Translations under genes and position numbers: made by a program
Notes under the pieces: generated by a model
The model's input: the letters and a program-made list of their open reading frames with translations, nothing else
Database searches by the model: none
What the model was told of the DNA's origin: nothing
In this document: positions 15,325-23,250 of the stretch, piece after piece
Layout: each line of letters begins with the position of its first letter
How positions within the stretch are numbered: the first letter of the stretch is position 1
From: Sphingosinicella sp963974575
GTDB lineage: Bacteria; Pseudomonadota; Alphaproteobacteria; Sphingomonadales; Sphingomonadaceae
Reading direction: 5' to 3'
NCBI RefSeq assembly: GCF_963974575.1
Contig: NZ_CAXBBQ010000012.1
Coordinates: forward strand, 1 to 64,000
Length of the DNA: 64,000 bases

Positions 15325-16434
15325 CTAGGCCGCGCGGACGCGGGTGAAGGCTTCCTCGAAGATAGGCTGCATCTTGCCGTCGTACGCGGCGTACTCGCAC
15401 TTCGCGAGTGCTTCGGCGGGCGGGAAGATGACCGGGTTGTTCTTATAATCATCAGGCATCAGCGCCTTCGCCGCTTCGTTCGGCGTCGGGTAGAGGATGT
15501 ATTCGCTGATCTTCTTTCCGGCCTCGGCATCAAGCAGATAGTTGATGAAGGCGTGCGCGTTCAAAGGATGCGGCGCACCCTTCGGGATGCACAGCGTGTC
15601 CGAATTGAGCTGGCTGCCTTCCTTCGGAAGCACGAAATCGATGTCGTCATCCTCGGCCATGATCTGCGCGATATCGCCGTTGTATTCGAGAACGAGATCG
15701 ACCTCGCCCGACAGCAGCAGGTCCTGACCGTTGTCCTCGTGGAACGCCTTGATATTGGGCTTCTGCTTGATGAGCATCGCCTCGATCTGCTGGACGAGTT
15801 CAGGGGTGACGCCGTTCACCGAATGGCCGAGATACTTGGCGCTGAGGCGGAACATGTCGCCGGCTTCCGAGAGCACGGCGATGCGGCCTTTGTACTTGTC
15901 CGAATCGAACAGCCACTTCCAGCTGTCCGGCACGCCGTCCACCTTCGATTTGCGGTAGCCGATGCCGAGCGTCAGCCATGTGTAGGGCATCGAGAACTTG
16001 CAGCCCGGATCGTAGGCGACATCTTTGAAGTCGGCGCCGATGTTGGCGATGTTGGGGATCTTCGCATGGTCGAGCGGCATCAGCATGTCCGCCTGCACCA
16101 TGCGCTCCACGAAGTCGTTCGAGGGCACAATGACGTCGAAGCCGGGGTTACCCGCGCGCAGCTTCGCGAAGAGTTCGTCGTTGGTCGCGAACAGGCTCAT
16201 GTTGACGTCTATGCCCGACGTATCCTTGAAATCGTCGAGCGTGGTTTCGCCGATGTAGGTGTCCCAATTGTAGAAGTTGAGCTTGGGCTCCTCGCCGGTG
16301 GAGGCCTTGCCGCCCTCCTTTTTCTCGCAACCAGCGAGCGCGCCGGTGAAGGTAATGCCGATGGCAGCGGCGCCGAGCCCTTGCAGAAGCGAGCGGCGGC
16401 CGATGCGTTTGCGGATGCTGTCGAAGCTGTTCAT
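15325..16434 (-). CDS. potF: Polyamine-binding lipoprotein of the Pot ABC transporter
   Basis: A 369-residue substrate-binding protein. The N-terminus has a twin-arginine stretch (KRIGRRSLLQGLG) followed by a hydrophobic segment and the lipobox LAGC (Cys35), so it may be a Tat-exported lipoprotein rather than a free periplasmic protein as in E. coli. LNFYNWDTYIGE after the signal is the typical start of PotD/PotF family domains, and DVIVPSNDFVERM and LVLEYNGD further along match polyamine-binding proteins. It is the first gene of the transporter operon and is divergent from the LysR gene across a 186-bp gap. Confidence 0.93.
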   Translation of the reverse strand: MNSFDSIRKRIGRRSLLQGLGAAAIGITFTGALAGCEKKEGGKASTGEEPKLNFYNWDTYIGETTLDDFKDTSGIDVNMSLFATNDELFAKLRAGNPGFDVIVPSNDFVERMVQADMLMPLDHAKIPNIANIGADFKDVAYDPGCKFSMPYTWLTLGIGYRKSKVDGVPDSWKWLFDSDKYKGRIAVLSEAGDMFRLSAKYLGHSVNGVTPELVQQIEAMLIKQKPNIKAFHEDNGQDLLLSGEVDLVLEYNGDIAQIMAEDDDIDFVLPKEGSQLNSDTLCIPKGAPHPLNAHAFINYLLDAEAGKKISEYILYPTPNEAAKALMPDDYKNNPVIFPPAEALAKCEYAAYDGKMQPIFEEAFTRVRAA

Positions 16435-16607
16435 GGTCCCTGTCTCCCGTTCGTCGCCCGCCAGCGATCATCCCCGGACTTCAACGCTCTGACGGCGCTC
16501 GGTGGATGCTAACGCAGCCGTGCTCGGCCGCAAGCCCCTCAGTCTCCCGAGGGTCATCAAAACCTTCTACCGCCACGCGTGCAAATGCATTATGCAAACC
16601 GTGAGGT

Positions 16608-16622
16608 ATCGAAAAAACCGAT
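16608..16622 (+). promoter_or_regulatory. Proposed LysR-type operator at the LysR gene start (box 3)
   Basis: Plus-strand ATCGAAAAAACCGAT, one base from a perfect dyad and nearly identical to the elements before patD and puuA. It overlaps the ATG at 16621, as an autoregulatory site might. It lies 173 bp from the divergent potF start. A second short palindrome TGCATTATGCA lies at 16586-16596. If the true start of the LysR gene were ATG 16630, the box would sit just upstream of it. Confidence 0.6.
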
Positions 16623-17526
16623 GGCAGAGATGAACATCACGTTCCGGCAGATCCGCTATTTCATAGCCGTCGCAGAGGCGCGCTCTGTCTCCGGCGGATC
16701 AAGCGCGGTCGGCATTTCGCAGTCGGCGGTGACGGACGCGATCCGCACGCTGGAGGCGGAAACCGGCGTCATGCTGTTCCACCGCCACGCCAAAGGCGTG
16801 ACGCTGACGCGCGAGGGGCACCAGTTCCTCCGCCACGCTCGCTCGATCATCGACGCCATCGCCGACATGCAGGGCGGGGTAGGGCGCGAACAGGACTTGA
16901 CCGCAGGCAGCGTCCGCGTGGGCGTCACGCCGGTCGTCACGGGTTATTTCCTCTCGGACCTGCTGTCCCGTTTCAGGCGTATGTTTCCCCGCATCGAGGT
17001 CCAGCTCGTCGAAGAGCGCCGCGACTACATTGAACACTTGCTCATCAACGGCGAACTCGATCTCGCCGTCCTGATGGTGAGCAACCTCGAAGAACGCAGC
17101 GCGATCGACCACGAGGTGTTGCTCCGCTCCGAATGCCGCGCATGGGTCGCCCCCTCGCACCCGCTGTCGGACGTCGACGGCCTCAGCCTCGCCGACCTCG
17201 AGAACGAGCCGGTGATCGCCCTCACACTCGACGAGCTCGAAGGTCTGATCGACGGCATCTGGTCCAAATTCGATCATCCGCCACGCGTCGCCTATCGCAC
17301 CTCCTCGATGGAAGGCGTGCGTAGCCTTGTGGGTACGGGGGCGGGGATCACGCTGCTTCCCGATCTCGTCTATCGGCCGTGGAGCCTGGAAGGCGACAGG
17401 ATCATAGCCAAGCGCACACGCGAGAGCCTGCCCACCGTGGACATCGGCATCGCCTGGCGACGCCTGACGCGGCACAGCGAGGCCGCGACACTGTTCATGG
17501 AGACGGTGCACGAGCACCGGCGGTAA
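16621..17526 (+). CDS. LysR-type transcriptional regulator
   Basis: A regulator of about 301 residues. The N-terminal winged helix-turn-helix reads FRQIRYFIAVAEARSVSGGSSAVGISQSAVTDAIRTLEAETG, followed by a linker helix and a periplasmic-binding-like effector domain (about residues 95-295). It is divergent from the polyamine transporter and lies between the two putrescine-catabolic operons, so it probably controls them. Three copies of a LysR-box-like dyad in exactly these places support this. The start is uncertain: the frame opens at 16579, with ATGs at 16621 and 16630. I prefer 16621 or 16630 because family members begin just before FRQIRYF and the upstream codons cover the operator-like sites. 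Confidence 0.88.
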   Translation: MAEMNITFRQIRYFIAVAEARSVSGGSSAVGISQSAVTDAIRTLEAETGVMLFHRHAKGVTLTREGHQFLRHARSIIDAIADMQGGVGREQDLTAGSVRVGVTPVVTGYFLSDLLSRFRRMFPRIEVQLVEERRDYIEHLLINGELDLAVLMVSNLEERSAIDHEVLLRSECRAWVAPSHPLSDVDGLSLADLENEPVIALTLDELEGLIDGIWSKFDHPPRVAYRTSSMEGVRSLVGTGAGITLLPDLVYRPWSLEGDRIIAKRTRESLPTVDIGIAWRRLTRHSEAATLFMETVHEHRR

Positions 17527-17529
17527 AGT

Positions 17530-18204
17530 TCAGGAAGGCCGCTTCGCGATCCAGATGATGTGGCGGGCACCGCGGCGTTCACCATTCGTGCGGACGACGG
17601 TTTCTTCCACCTCGAAGTTCGCCTTGATGAGCCGGTTCTTGAATGCGTGGTCCGGTGCGGCGGACCATACGGCGAGCACGCCGCCGGGGCGGAGCGCCTC
17701 GCGGGCGGCGATCAGGCCCTTACGGCTGTAGAGCCGGTCGTTGTCCGGGTGGGTGAGGCCGTCGGGGCCGTTGTCCACGTCGAGCAGGATGGCATCGTAG
17801 TGCGATCGTACGTCGCCGATCAGGTCCGCGACATCCTCCACGGCCACCGTGGCGCGAGGGTCGTCGAGGCAGCCGTCGAAGATATGCGCCATAGGCCCGC
17901 GCGCCCACGCCACGACCGAGGAGACGAACTCTGCGACGGTGACCGACGCGTCTGCCGGAAGTTTGGCGAGCGCGGCCCTAAGCGTGAAGCCCATGCCGAG
18001 ACCGCCGATCAACATCCGCGGCTGCGGACGCGGCAGAATCTTGTCGCATGACAGCGAGGCAAGTGCTTCTTCCGAGCCCTTGAGGCGGCTGTTCATCAGC
18101 TCGTTTGCACCGAGCATGATGGAGAACTCCGTGCCGCGCTGGATCAGGCGAAGCTCGCCGCCACCGGGGATCTTCGCGGTGTCAATCAGAAGGCGGGGGA
18201 GCAC
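17530..18204 (-). CDS. Spermidine synthase-like SAM-dependent protein
   Basis: A Rossmann-fold protein of about 224 residues related to the spermidine synthase family. The nucleotide motif reads MLIGGLGMGFTLRAAL where true aminopropyltransferases have a GGGDGG core, and DAILLDVDNGPDGLT replaces the usual catalytic Asp region. It may therefore not use decarboxylated SAM; similar proteins in Sphingomonadales are commonly labelled spermidine synthase without proof. I place the start at GTG 18204, 10 bp after the upstream stop; ATG 18255 would overlap that gene by 41 bp. No clear ribosome binding site is visible. It ends 3 bp from the convergent LysR gene. Confidence 0.7.
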   Translation of the reverse strand: MLPRLLIDTAKIPGGGELRLIQRGTEFSIMLGANELMNSRLKGSEEALASLSCDKILPRPQPRMLIGGLGMGFTLRAALAKLPADASVTVAEFVSSVVAWARGPMAHIFDGCLDDPRATVAVEDVADLIGDVRSHYDAILLDVDNGPDGLTHPDNDRLYSRKGLIAAREALRPGGVLAVWSAAPDHAFKNRLIKANFEVEETVVRTNGERRGARHIIWIAKRPS

Positions 18205-18214
18205 GTGTGGACGA

Positions 18215-18547
18215 TCAGCGTTTTGCGCGCTGTTTCCGGGCAGCATAGCGCGCATCGCGCGCGGCTTTCTTTTCAGCCTCGGTAAGAGCGGGTGCGGTTT
18301 CGGCAGCAGTCAGTGCGGCTTCGCGCTTCTGCGCTTCCCGCTCGGCCCTGGCGGCGGCCTCCGCAGCGCGGCGCGCGGCGCGTTCTTCCGCCTCGGCGGC
18401 TTCGCGGGCAAGACGCGCGGCTTTGCGCTCTGCGAGCGTCGCCTCATCAACCGGAGGCTTGGCCTTCAACTTTTCGAGGGCTTTTTGCTTCGCCTGTTTG
18501 GCGAGGGCGGCACGATCCTGGAAACTCGGAACCTTGAACGACGTCAT
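18215..18547 (-). CDS. DUF6481 family charged helical protein
   Basis: A 110-residue, Ala/Lys/Glu/Arg-rich protein predicted to be one long helix or coiled coil. KPPVDEATLAERKAARLAREAAEAEERAA is the type of sequence I associate with DUF6481 proteins of Sphingomonadales. The function is unknown. The start ATG 18547 follows the family N-terminus (TSFKVPSFQDRAALA); the longer frame to 18610 would run through the hairpin. It lies directly downstream of the cold-shock gene on the same strand, with a strong hairpin between them. Confidence 0.78.
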   Translation of the reverse strand: MTSFKVPSFQDRAALAKQAKQKALEKLKAKPPVDEATLAERKAARLAREAAEAEERAARRAAEAAARAEREAQKREAALTAAETAPALTEAEKKAARDARYAARKQRAKR

Positions 18548-18584
18548 ATTTGGTGAAGCTCTATCCAGTGGTGGGTTGGACGAT

Positions 18585-18617
18585 CGGGCGGGTATCCCCG
18601 CTGGGGACACCCGCCCG
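18585..18617 (-). terminator. Strong hairpin between the cold-shock gene and the DUF6481 gene
   Basis: Arms CGGGCGGGTATCCCC and GGGGACACCCGCCCG pair around a 3-nt loop, giving a 15-bp stem with an interior mismatch. No T-run follows on the minus strand, so it could be a partial terminator, an mRNA-stabilising structure protecting the cold-shock transcript, or an RNase site, rather than a classic terminator. Confidence 0.55.
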
Positions 18618-18625
18618 GATACGCG

Positions 18626-18832
18626 TCAGGCGACCTGGAGGTTGACTGCCGAGGTCTTGCCGCGCTGGTCGGTTTCCAGCTCGTAGGAAACGCGCTGGTC
18701 CTTGTCGAGCGTGCGAAGACCGGCCTTTTCGACCGCCGAGATATGGACAAACGCATCGTTTCCGCCCGTTTCCGGCGCGATGAAGCCATAACCCTTGTCT
18801 GCATTGAAGAATTTTACGGTTCCGGTGATCAT
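18626..18832 (-). CDS. Cold-shock protein (CspA family)
   Basis: A 68-residue single cold-shock domain. RNP1 appears as DKGYGFIAP (residues 12-20) and RNP2 as DAFVHIS (26-32), with the N-terminal GTVKFFN strand. Such proteins bind single-stranded RNA/DNA and act as RNA chaperones. About 175 bp of non-coding sequence upstream leave room for a long 5' leader, as is usual for csp genes, though I cannot identify a specific structure. A strong hairpin follows the stop. Confidence 0.96.
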   Translation of the reverse strand: MITGTVKFFNADKGYGFIAPETGGNDAFVHISAVEKAGLRTLDKDQRVSYELETDQRGKTSAVNLQVA

Positions 18833-19008
18833 ATGGGTATCCTTTGGCCCAATGTTTGACGGGAACGCATCAACAGCGATGCTTCCCGGCTTCTGTAAGG
18901 CTAGGCAGGGACAAAAGAGACCGAATCTCGGCCCGATATCCGTCGCTCGCGACGTCAGCGGGTGGAGCTATAACCCAAAATCTCCGGAAGCGCAAAACGT
19001 GCGCCTTT

Positions 19009-20400
19009 TCAGGCGTTGCGCAGGTACCAGTCGTAGTCGAGCTGCGTGACCTCGCCGTAGAAACGCGCCATCTCCGTGCGCTTCAAGATGGTGTAGTTCT
19101 TGACGAAGCGCTGCCCGAGATAATCGTTCATCAGCGGCGAAGCTTCGAAGGCGTCGTTTGCCGCGAACCAGTTGTTCGGAAGCTTCACGCCCGCACTCGC
19201 CTCATCCTCGTAGCCGTTGCCGACGACGGCGGGGCCGGGGTCGGTGCGGTTCGTGATGCCGTGGTGCATCGCGGCTAGGACGGCGGCAACAGCGAGGTAA
19301 GGGTTGGCGTCGGCGCCGCAGACGCGGTGCTCGACATGGCGCGAGGCGGGCGAGCCGGCCGGGATGCGCAGCGAAACCGTGCGGTTGTTGACGCCCCACG
19401 TCGGCGCGACCGGCGCGTAGCTGTTCGCCTTGAAGCGGCGGTAGCTGTTTGCATTGGGCGCGAAGATCGCCATCGATTCGCCGAGCGCGGCCTTCATGCC
19501 GCCGATGGCGTGGCGCAGGATCGGCGCACCTTCGGGGTCTTCGCTGGCAAAGGCGTTGGCGCCGCTTTCGTCGGCCATCGAGATATGGAGGTGCATCCCG
19601 TTGCCGGCCTCGTGCGCGAAAGGCTTCGCCATGAACGTGGCTTCGAGGCCGTGTTTGACGGCAACGCCCTTCACGAGGCGCTTGTACATGACCGCGTCGT
19701 CGGTGGCGCGGAGCGCATCGGGCTTGTGGCGCAGCGTCAGTTCGAACTGGCCGGGGGCGTATTCGGAAATCGCTGATTCGAGCGGAATGTTCTGCGCGTC
19801 GCACGCGGCGTAGAGATCGTCGAAGAACGGCTTGAAGTCTTCGAGCTCGCGCAGGCCATAGACCTGATTGTCGCCAGAGCGGTGCGGGGTGAGCAGGCCC
19901 TTTGCGGGGCGTGGCGTGCCGCCCGAGATATCGAGCAGGAAGAATTCAAGCTCGACCGCGACGACAGGCGTGAGCCCATCCGCCGCAAGCCGATCGATGA
20001 CGCTGCCGAGCACATGGCGCGGATCGAGATCGTTCGGCGTGCCGTCAAGCTCGTAGAAGCTGGTAAGGAACTGTCCAGCGTTCTCGCCGAGCCAGGGCGC
20101 GCGGACGAGCGTGCCGGGGATTGGCTTCACATACCGATCGGCGTCGCCGTCCTCCCAGACGAGGCCAGTCTCCTCGGTGTCGCGCCCGGTGATGTCGACG
20201 ACGACGGCCGAGCCGGGCAGGAAACGGCCGGACTCGTAGACGGCGATCACCTCGTGCTGGCGCAGGCGCTTGCCGCGCGGCACGCCGCACATGTTCGTGA
20301 AGATGATATCGACGGCATCGATATCGGGATTCGCCTCGAAAAAGGCGCGGGCCTCCGAAACATCGGCGATCTTGTTGGAGGCGAGGGGCGGCTTGGTCAT
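19009..20400 (-). CDS. puuA: Gamma-glutamylputrescine synthetase, PuuA/SpuB type (copy 1)
   Basis: A 463-residue glutamine synthetase-family ligase that joins glutamate to putrescine using ATP. The beta-grasp N-terminal domain includes TNMCGVPRGKRL. The catalytic domain has VELEFFLLD (metal ligands), NGMHLHISM (ATP/metal site), NSYRRF and RIPAGSPASRHVEHRVCGADANPYL, all typical of the GS fold. It is the third gene of the puuA-puuB-puuA operon, 66 bp after puuB. Start 20400 fits homologous N-termini; the longer frame to 20466 reaches the puuB end. It differs clearly from copy 2, resembling the SpuB/SpuI pairs of Pseudomonas. Confidence 0.88.
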   Translation of the reverse strand: MTKPPLASNKIADVSEARAFFEANPDIDAVDIIFTNMCGVPRGKRLRQHEVIAVYESGRFLPGSAVVVDITGRDTEETGLVWEDGDADRYVKPIPGTLVRAPWLGENAGQFLTSFYELDGTPNDLDPRHVLGSVIDRLAADGLTPVVAVELEFFLLDISGGTPRPAKGLLTPHRSGDNQVYGLRELEDFKPFFDDLYAACDAQNIPLESAISEYAPGQFELTLRHKPDALRATDDAVMYKRLVKGVAVKHGLEATFMAKPFAHEAGNGMHLHISMADESGANAFASEDPEGAPILRHAIGGMKAALGESMAIFAPNANSYRRFKANSYAPVAPTWGVNNRTVSLRIPAGSPASRHVEHRVCGADANPYLAVAAVLAAMHHGITNRTDPGPAVVGNGYEDEASAGVKLPNNWFAANDAFEASPLMNDYLGQRFVKNYTILKRTEMARFYGEVTQLDYDWYLRNA

Positions 20401-20466
20401 GGGTCTATTCCATAAGGCTTGAGAGGCATTCGCCCAAGACATTGCCGCGGGCGGTGGCGGGCGCAA

Positions 20467-21741
20467 TCACAGCCGGTCCCTCAGCGCGTACCAGAGCATA
20501 CCGGCGACATAGAGCGGATGGCGCAGCAGCGGCCCGCCGGGGAAGGGCTTGACGGGCAGCGATGCGAACAGGTCGAAGCGCTCGGCGGTGCCGCGCATCG
20601 CCTCGGTGATGAGTTCACCCGCGAGCGTCGAGAGCAGGACGCCGTGGCCCGAGTAACCGTGCGCGTAGAAGATATTGCCCTTGCGGCCGAAGTGCGGAAG
20701 CCGGTTCATGGTGACACCGACGAGGCCGCCCCATGCATAATCGATGCCGATGCCTTCAAGGCCGGGGAATGCCGCCTCCATGTAGGGCCGCACGAAGCCG
20801 GCGACGTCGCGCGGCGGGCGCGGCGTGTATTTCTCGCCGCCGCCGAAGATCAGGCGGTTGTCGGCGGAAAGGCGGTAGTAATTGAGGACGAAGCGGCTTT
20901 CGGAGATAGCTGCGCCCGACGGGATGAGTGCGCGGGCGCGTTCCTCGCCGAGCGGCTGCGTCGCGATATTGTAGTTGGCCACCGGCATCGTGTAGCGGCC
21001 GAGGTCCGCGTCGATCTCGGCCGTGAACGCGTCGCAGGCGAGGACCACGTAGCGCGCGGATACGCTACCGTGCGCGGTGATGACACCGGGGCGATCACCG
21101 CCGGTGATGCGGACGACGGGCGAACCTTCATAGAGGCGGACGCCGGCCGCGTGCGCGGCTTCGGCGAGGCCGAGCGCGTAATTCAGCGGGTGGAGGTGGC
21201 CGCCTGCCGAATCGTAGATGCCGCCGTGATAGCCTTTCGCCGAGACGATCCCGGCGGTCTGCTCCGGGCGCACGATCTGCGCGGCGTCGTAGCCCATCAC
21301 ATAGTCGAGACACTCGAGCTCGCGCTCCATGGCGGCGAGGTCGGCGGGTTTGCAGGCGGCGGTGAAGTGGCCGTGACGCAGATCGCAGGCGATGCCGTGC
21401 CGGGCGATGCGATCGTGGACGCGCGTGCGCGCTGTAGCGGCAACGCTGAACAGGCGCTGGGCGGCTTCCTGCCCGAAGCGCTCCACGAGATCGTTCGCGG
21501 ACCAGCGCAGGCCGGGAATCATCTGGCCGCCGTTGCGCCCCGAAGCGCCCCAACCGATACGGTGCGCCTCGACGAGGGTGACGGCGTAGCCGGCTTCGGC
21601 GGCGGAGAGCGCGGCGGAGAGGCCCGTGTAGCCGCCGCCGACGATGCATACGTCTACGGGGGTGCTGCCTGCGAGCTGCGGCTGGGCCGGGAAAACGTTT
21701 GCGGTTGCTGCGTAGTACGATGGCGCGTGTGGCTCGGCCAA
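20467..21741 (-). CDS. puuB: Gamma-glutamylputrescine oxidase (FAD-dependent)
   Basis: A 424-residue flavoenzyme of the DAO family that oxidises gamma-glutamylputrescine to the aldehyde, releasing ammonia and H2O2. The dinucleotide motif VCIVGGGYTGLSAAL is near residue 30, GASGRNGGQ follows, and GYSGHGVLLSTLAGELI near the C-terminus completes the FAD site. The frame is open much further upstream, but that part overlaps the upstream ligase gene. No ATG precedes the FAD motif. The best start is TTG 21741, two bases after the ligase stop, with GAGGG about 8 nt upstream; the resulting length matches PuuB. It lies between the two puuA-type genes. Confidence 0.9.
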   Translation of the reverse strand: MAEPHAPSYYAATANVFPAQPQLAGSTPVDVCIVGGGYTGLSAALSAAEAGYAVTLVEAHRIGWGASGRNGGQMIPGLRWSANDLVERFGQEAAQRLFSVAATARTRVHDRIARHGIACDLRHGHFTAACKPADLAAMERELECLDYVMGYDAAQIVRPEQTAGIVSAKGYHGGIYDSAGGHLHPLNYALGLAEAAHAAGVRLYEGSPVVRITGGDRPGVITAHGSVSARYVVLACDAFTAEIDADLGRYTMPVANYNIATQPLGEERARALIPSGAAISESRFVLNYYRLSADNRLIFGGGEKYTPRPPRDVAGFVRPYMEAAFPGLEGIGIDYAWGGLVGVTMNRLPHFGRKGNIFYAHGYSGHGVLLSTLAGELITEAMRGTAERFDLFASLPVKPFPGGPLLRHPLYVAGMLWYALRDRL

Positions 21742-21743
21742 AA

Positions 21744-23093
21744 TCAGACCCTCAGCAGAAGGTGTTCGCGCTCCCAGGAACTGATCACCGACTGATACGC
21801 GAACAGCTCGGATTCCTTGATCGCGTAGAACACGTCGAAGAAATCCTCGCCGAGATGGTTGCGCACGGCCTTGCAGTGGCTGAAGCGATCGAGCGCGCTT
21901 TCGAGCGTGCGCGGCAGAGTGCGCGCGCGGTTGTAGGCGCTGCCCTGCATGATCTTGGGCGGCTGCATCCGCTCGGTCATGCCGACATAGCCGCAGATGA
22001 GCGAGGCGGCGATCGCAAGATAAGGGTTCGAATCCGCGCCGGGCAGGCGGTTTTCGATGCGCCGGTTCTTCGCGTCCGAAACCGGGATGCGAAGCCCGCA
22101 GGAGCGGTTGTCGCTGCCCCACTGCACGTTGATCGGCGCGTCGCTATCGGGCCGCATCCGGCGAAACGAATTGACGTTCGGCGCGAACATCGGCGCGATC
22201 TGTGGCAGCAGGCGGACGAGCCCTGCGATATAGCTGCGGAACAGTGCGCTGTCGCGGCCCTGCGGCGTGGTGAACAGGTTGCGGCCCGTGTCGCTGTCGA
22301 GCAGCGACTGGTGGATGTGCATCGAACTGCCGGGCTGGTCAGACATCGGCTTGGCGAGGAAGGTGGCATAGACGCCATGCTCCAGCGCGACCTGACGCAC
22401 GATGCGCTTGAAGAGCAGCACCTGATCGGCGAGCGCAAGCGGATCGCCGTGAACGAAATTGATCTCGAGCTGCGCGGCACCGGACTCGTGGATCATCGTA
22501 TCGATGTTGAGCTCGGCCTTCTCGCAGAAGTCGTAGATGTGCTCGATGATGTCCTCGAACTCGCCGAGCGCTTCGAGGCCGTAAGGCTGGCTCGCGGTTT
22601 CCGACCGGCCCGAGCGGCCCGCGGGCGGTGTGAGCGGAAAATCGGAATCGAGGTTCTTGGAGACGAGGTAGAATTCCAGCTCCGGCGCGATCACCGGCTT
22701 CCAGCCGCGCCGCTCATAGAGGTTGAGCACCTTCTTCAGGATCATGCGCGGCGCGATGCCGAGCGGTTTCCCCTCGCGCGTGTAGGCGTCCGCGATGACG
22801 TAGGCGGTCGGGGTCTTGAAGCCCGGCGCTTCGCGGATCGTCGACGGATCGGGCACCATCACCATGTCTGGGTCGTAGTCGGGAATGATGTGGTTGATGT
22901 CGTCCGGATATTCGCCGGTGACGGTGACGGTGTAGACGCTGCCCGGAATGCGGAGGGTCTGGTCTGTGAGCGACTTCAGGAACTTGCCGGCAGGCAGAAC
23001 CTTGCCGCGCTGAATACCGTTCATATCGGGGACGATGCACTCGACCTCGCTGATACCGCGTTCACTGATCCAATTTGCAATTTCGGCTGACAT
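21744..23093 (-). CDS. puuA: Gamma-glutamylputrescine synthetase, PuuA type (copy 2)
   Basis: A 449-residue glutamine synthetase-family ligase. EVECIVPDMNGIQRGKVLP near residue 20 is typical of the PuuA/SpuI group. Catalytic elements include APELEFYLV, SSMHIHQSL, NSFRRM and RLPGADSNPYLAIAA. It is the first gene of the operon and precedes puuB by 2 bp. The ATG at 23093 is chosen because the longer frame to 23252 crosses the promoter region and the divergent gene's start. A 15-bp dyad (23174-23188) shared with the patD operon lies 80 bp upstream. Having two different ligases may widen the amine range; this is inference. Confidence 0.9.
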   Translation of the reverse strand: MSAEIANWISERGISEVECIVPDMNGIQRGKVLPAGKFLKSLTDQTLRIPGSVYTVTVTGEYPDDINHIIPDYDPDMVMVPDPSTIREAPGFKTPTAYVIADAYTREGKPLGIAPRMILKKVLNLYERRGWKPVIAPELEFYLVSKNLDSDFPLTPPAGRSGRSETASQPYGLEALGEFEDIIEHIYDFCEKAELNIDTMIHESGAAQLEINFVHGDPLALADQVLLFKRIVRQVALEHGVYATFLAKPMSDQPGSSMHIHQSLLDSDTGRNLFTTPQGRDSALFRSYIAGLVRLLPQIAPMFAPNVNSFRRMRPDSDAPINVQWGSDNRSCGLRIPVSDAKNRRIENRLPGADSNPYLAIAASLICGYVGMTERMQPPKIMQGSAYNRARTLPRTLESALDRFSHCKAVRNHLGEDFFDVFYAIKESELFAYQSVISSWEREHLLLRV

Positions 23094-23173
23094 GATCGGA
23101 TAAACCCCCGTCTGGCCTTCATACTGCGCGGGCGGCAGGCGCTTGGCCAGAGGGATTTGCTGGAGCACGGGGT

Positions 23174-23188
23174 ATCGGTTTTTCCGAT
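23174..23188 (-). promoter_or_regulatory. Proposed LysR-type operator upstream of puuA-puuB operon (box 2)
   Basis: Inverted repeat ATCGG-TTTTT-CCGAT. Towards puuA it reads ATCGGAAAAACCGAT, one base different from box 1 and one from box 3, with a T-N11-A LysR box. It lies in the 157-bp gap between puuA and the divergent TPR-sulfotransferase gene, 80 bp from the puuA start. Confidence 0.7.
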
Positions 23189-23250
23189 GGGAGCAACTGC
23201 TATCGACAGACAGCTTGACCGGTCGCGCAGGGCTCAGCAGGTTCACGCGC

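Noticed and set aside
14398..16512. 704-codon open frame on the plus strand opposite potF and potH
   Set aside because: Composition (Arg, His, Glu, Asp rich without any domain) and exact antisense phase to well-recognised transporter genes show it is a GC-skew shadow.
16586..16596. Short palindrome TGCATTATGCA as a further operator of the regulon
   Set aside because: Only 11 bp and not shared with the other two operons; mentioned only alongside box 3.
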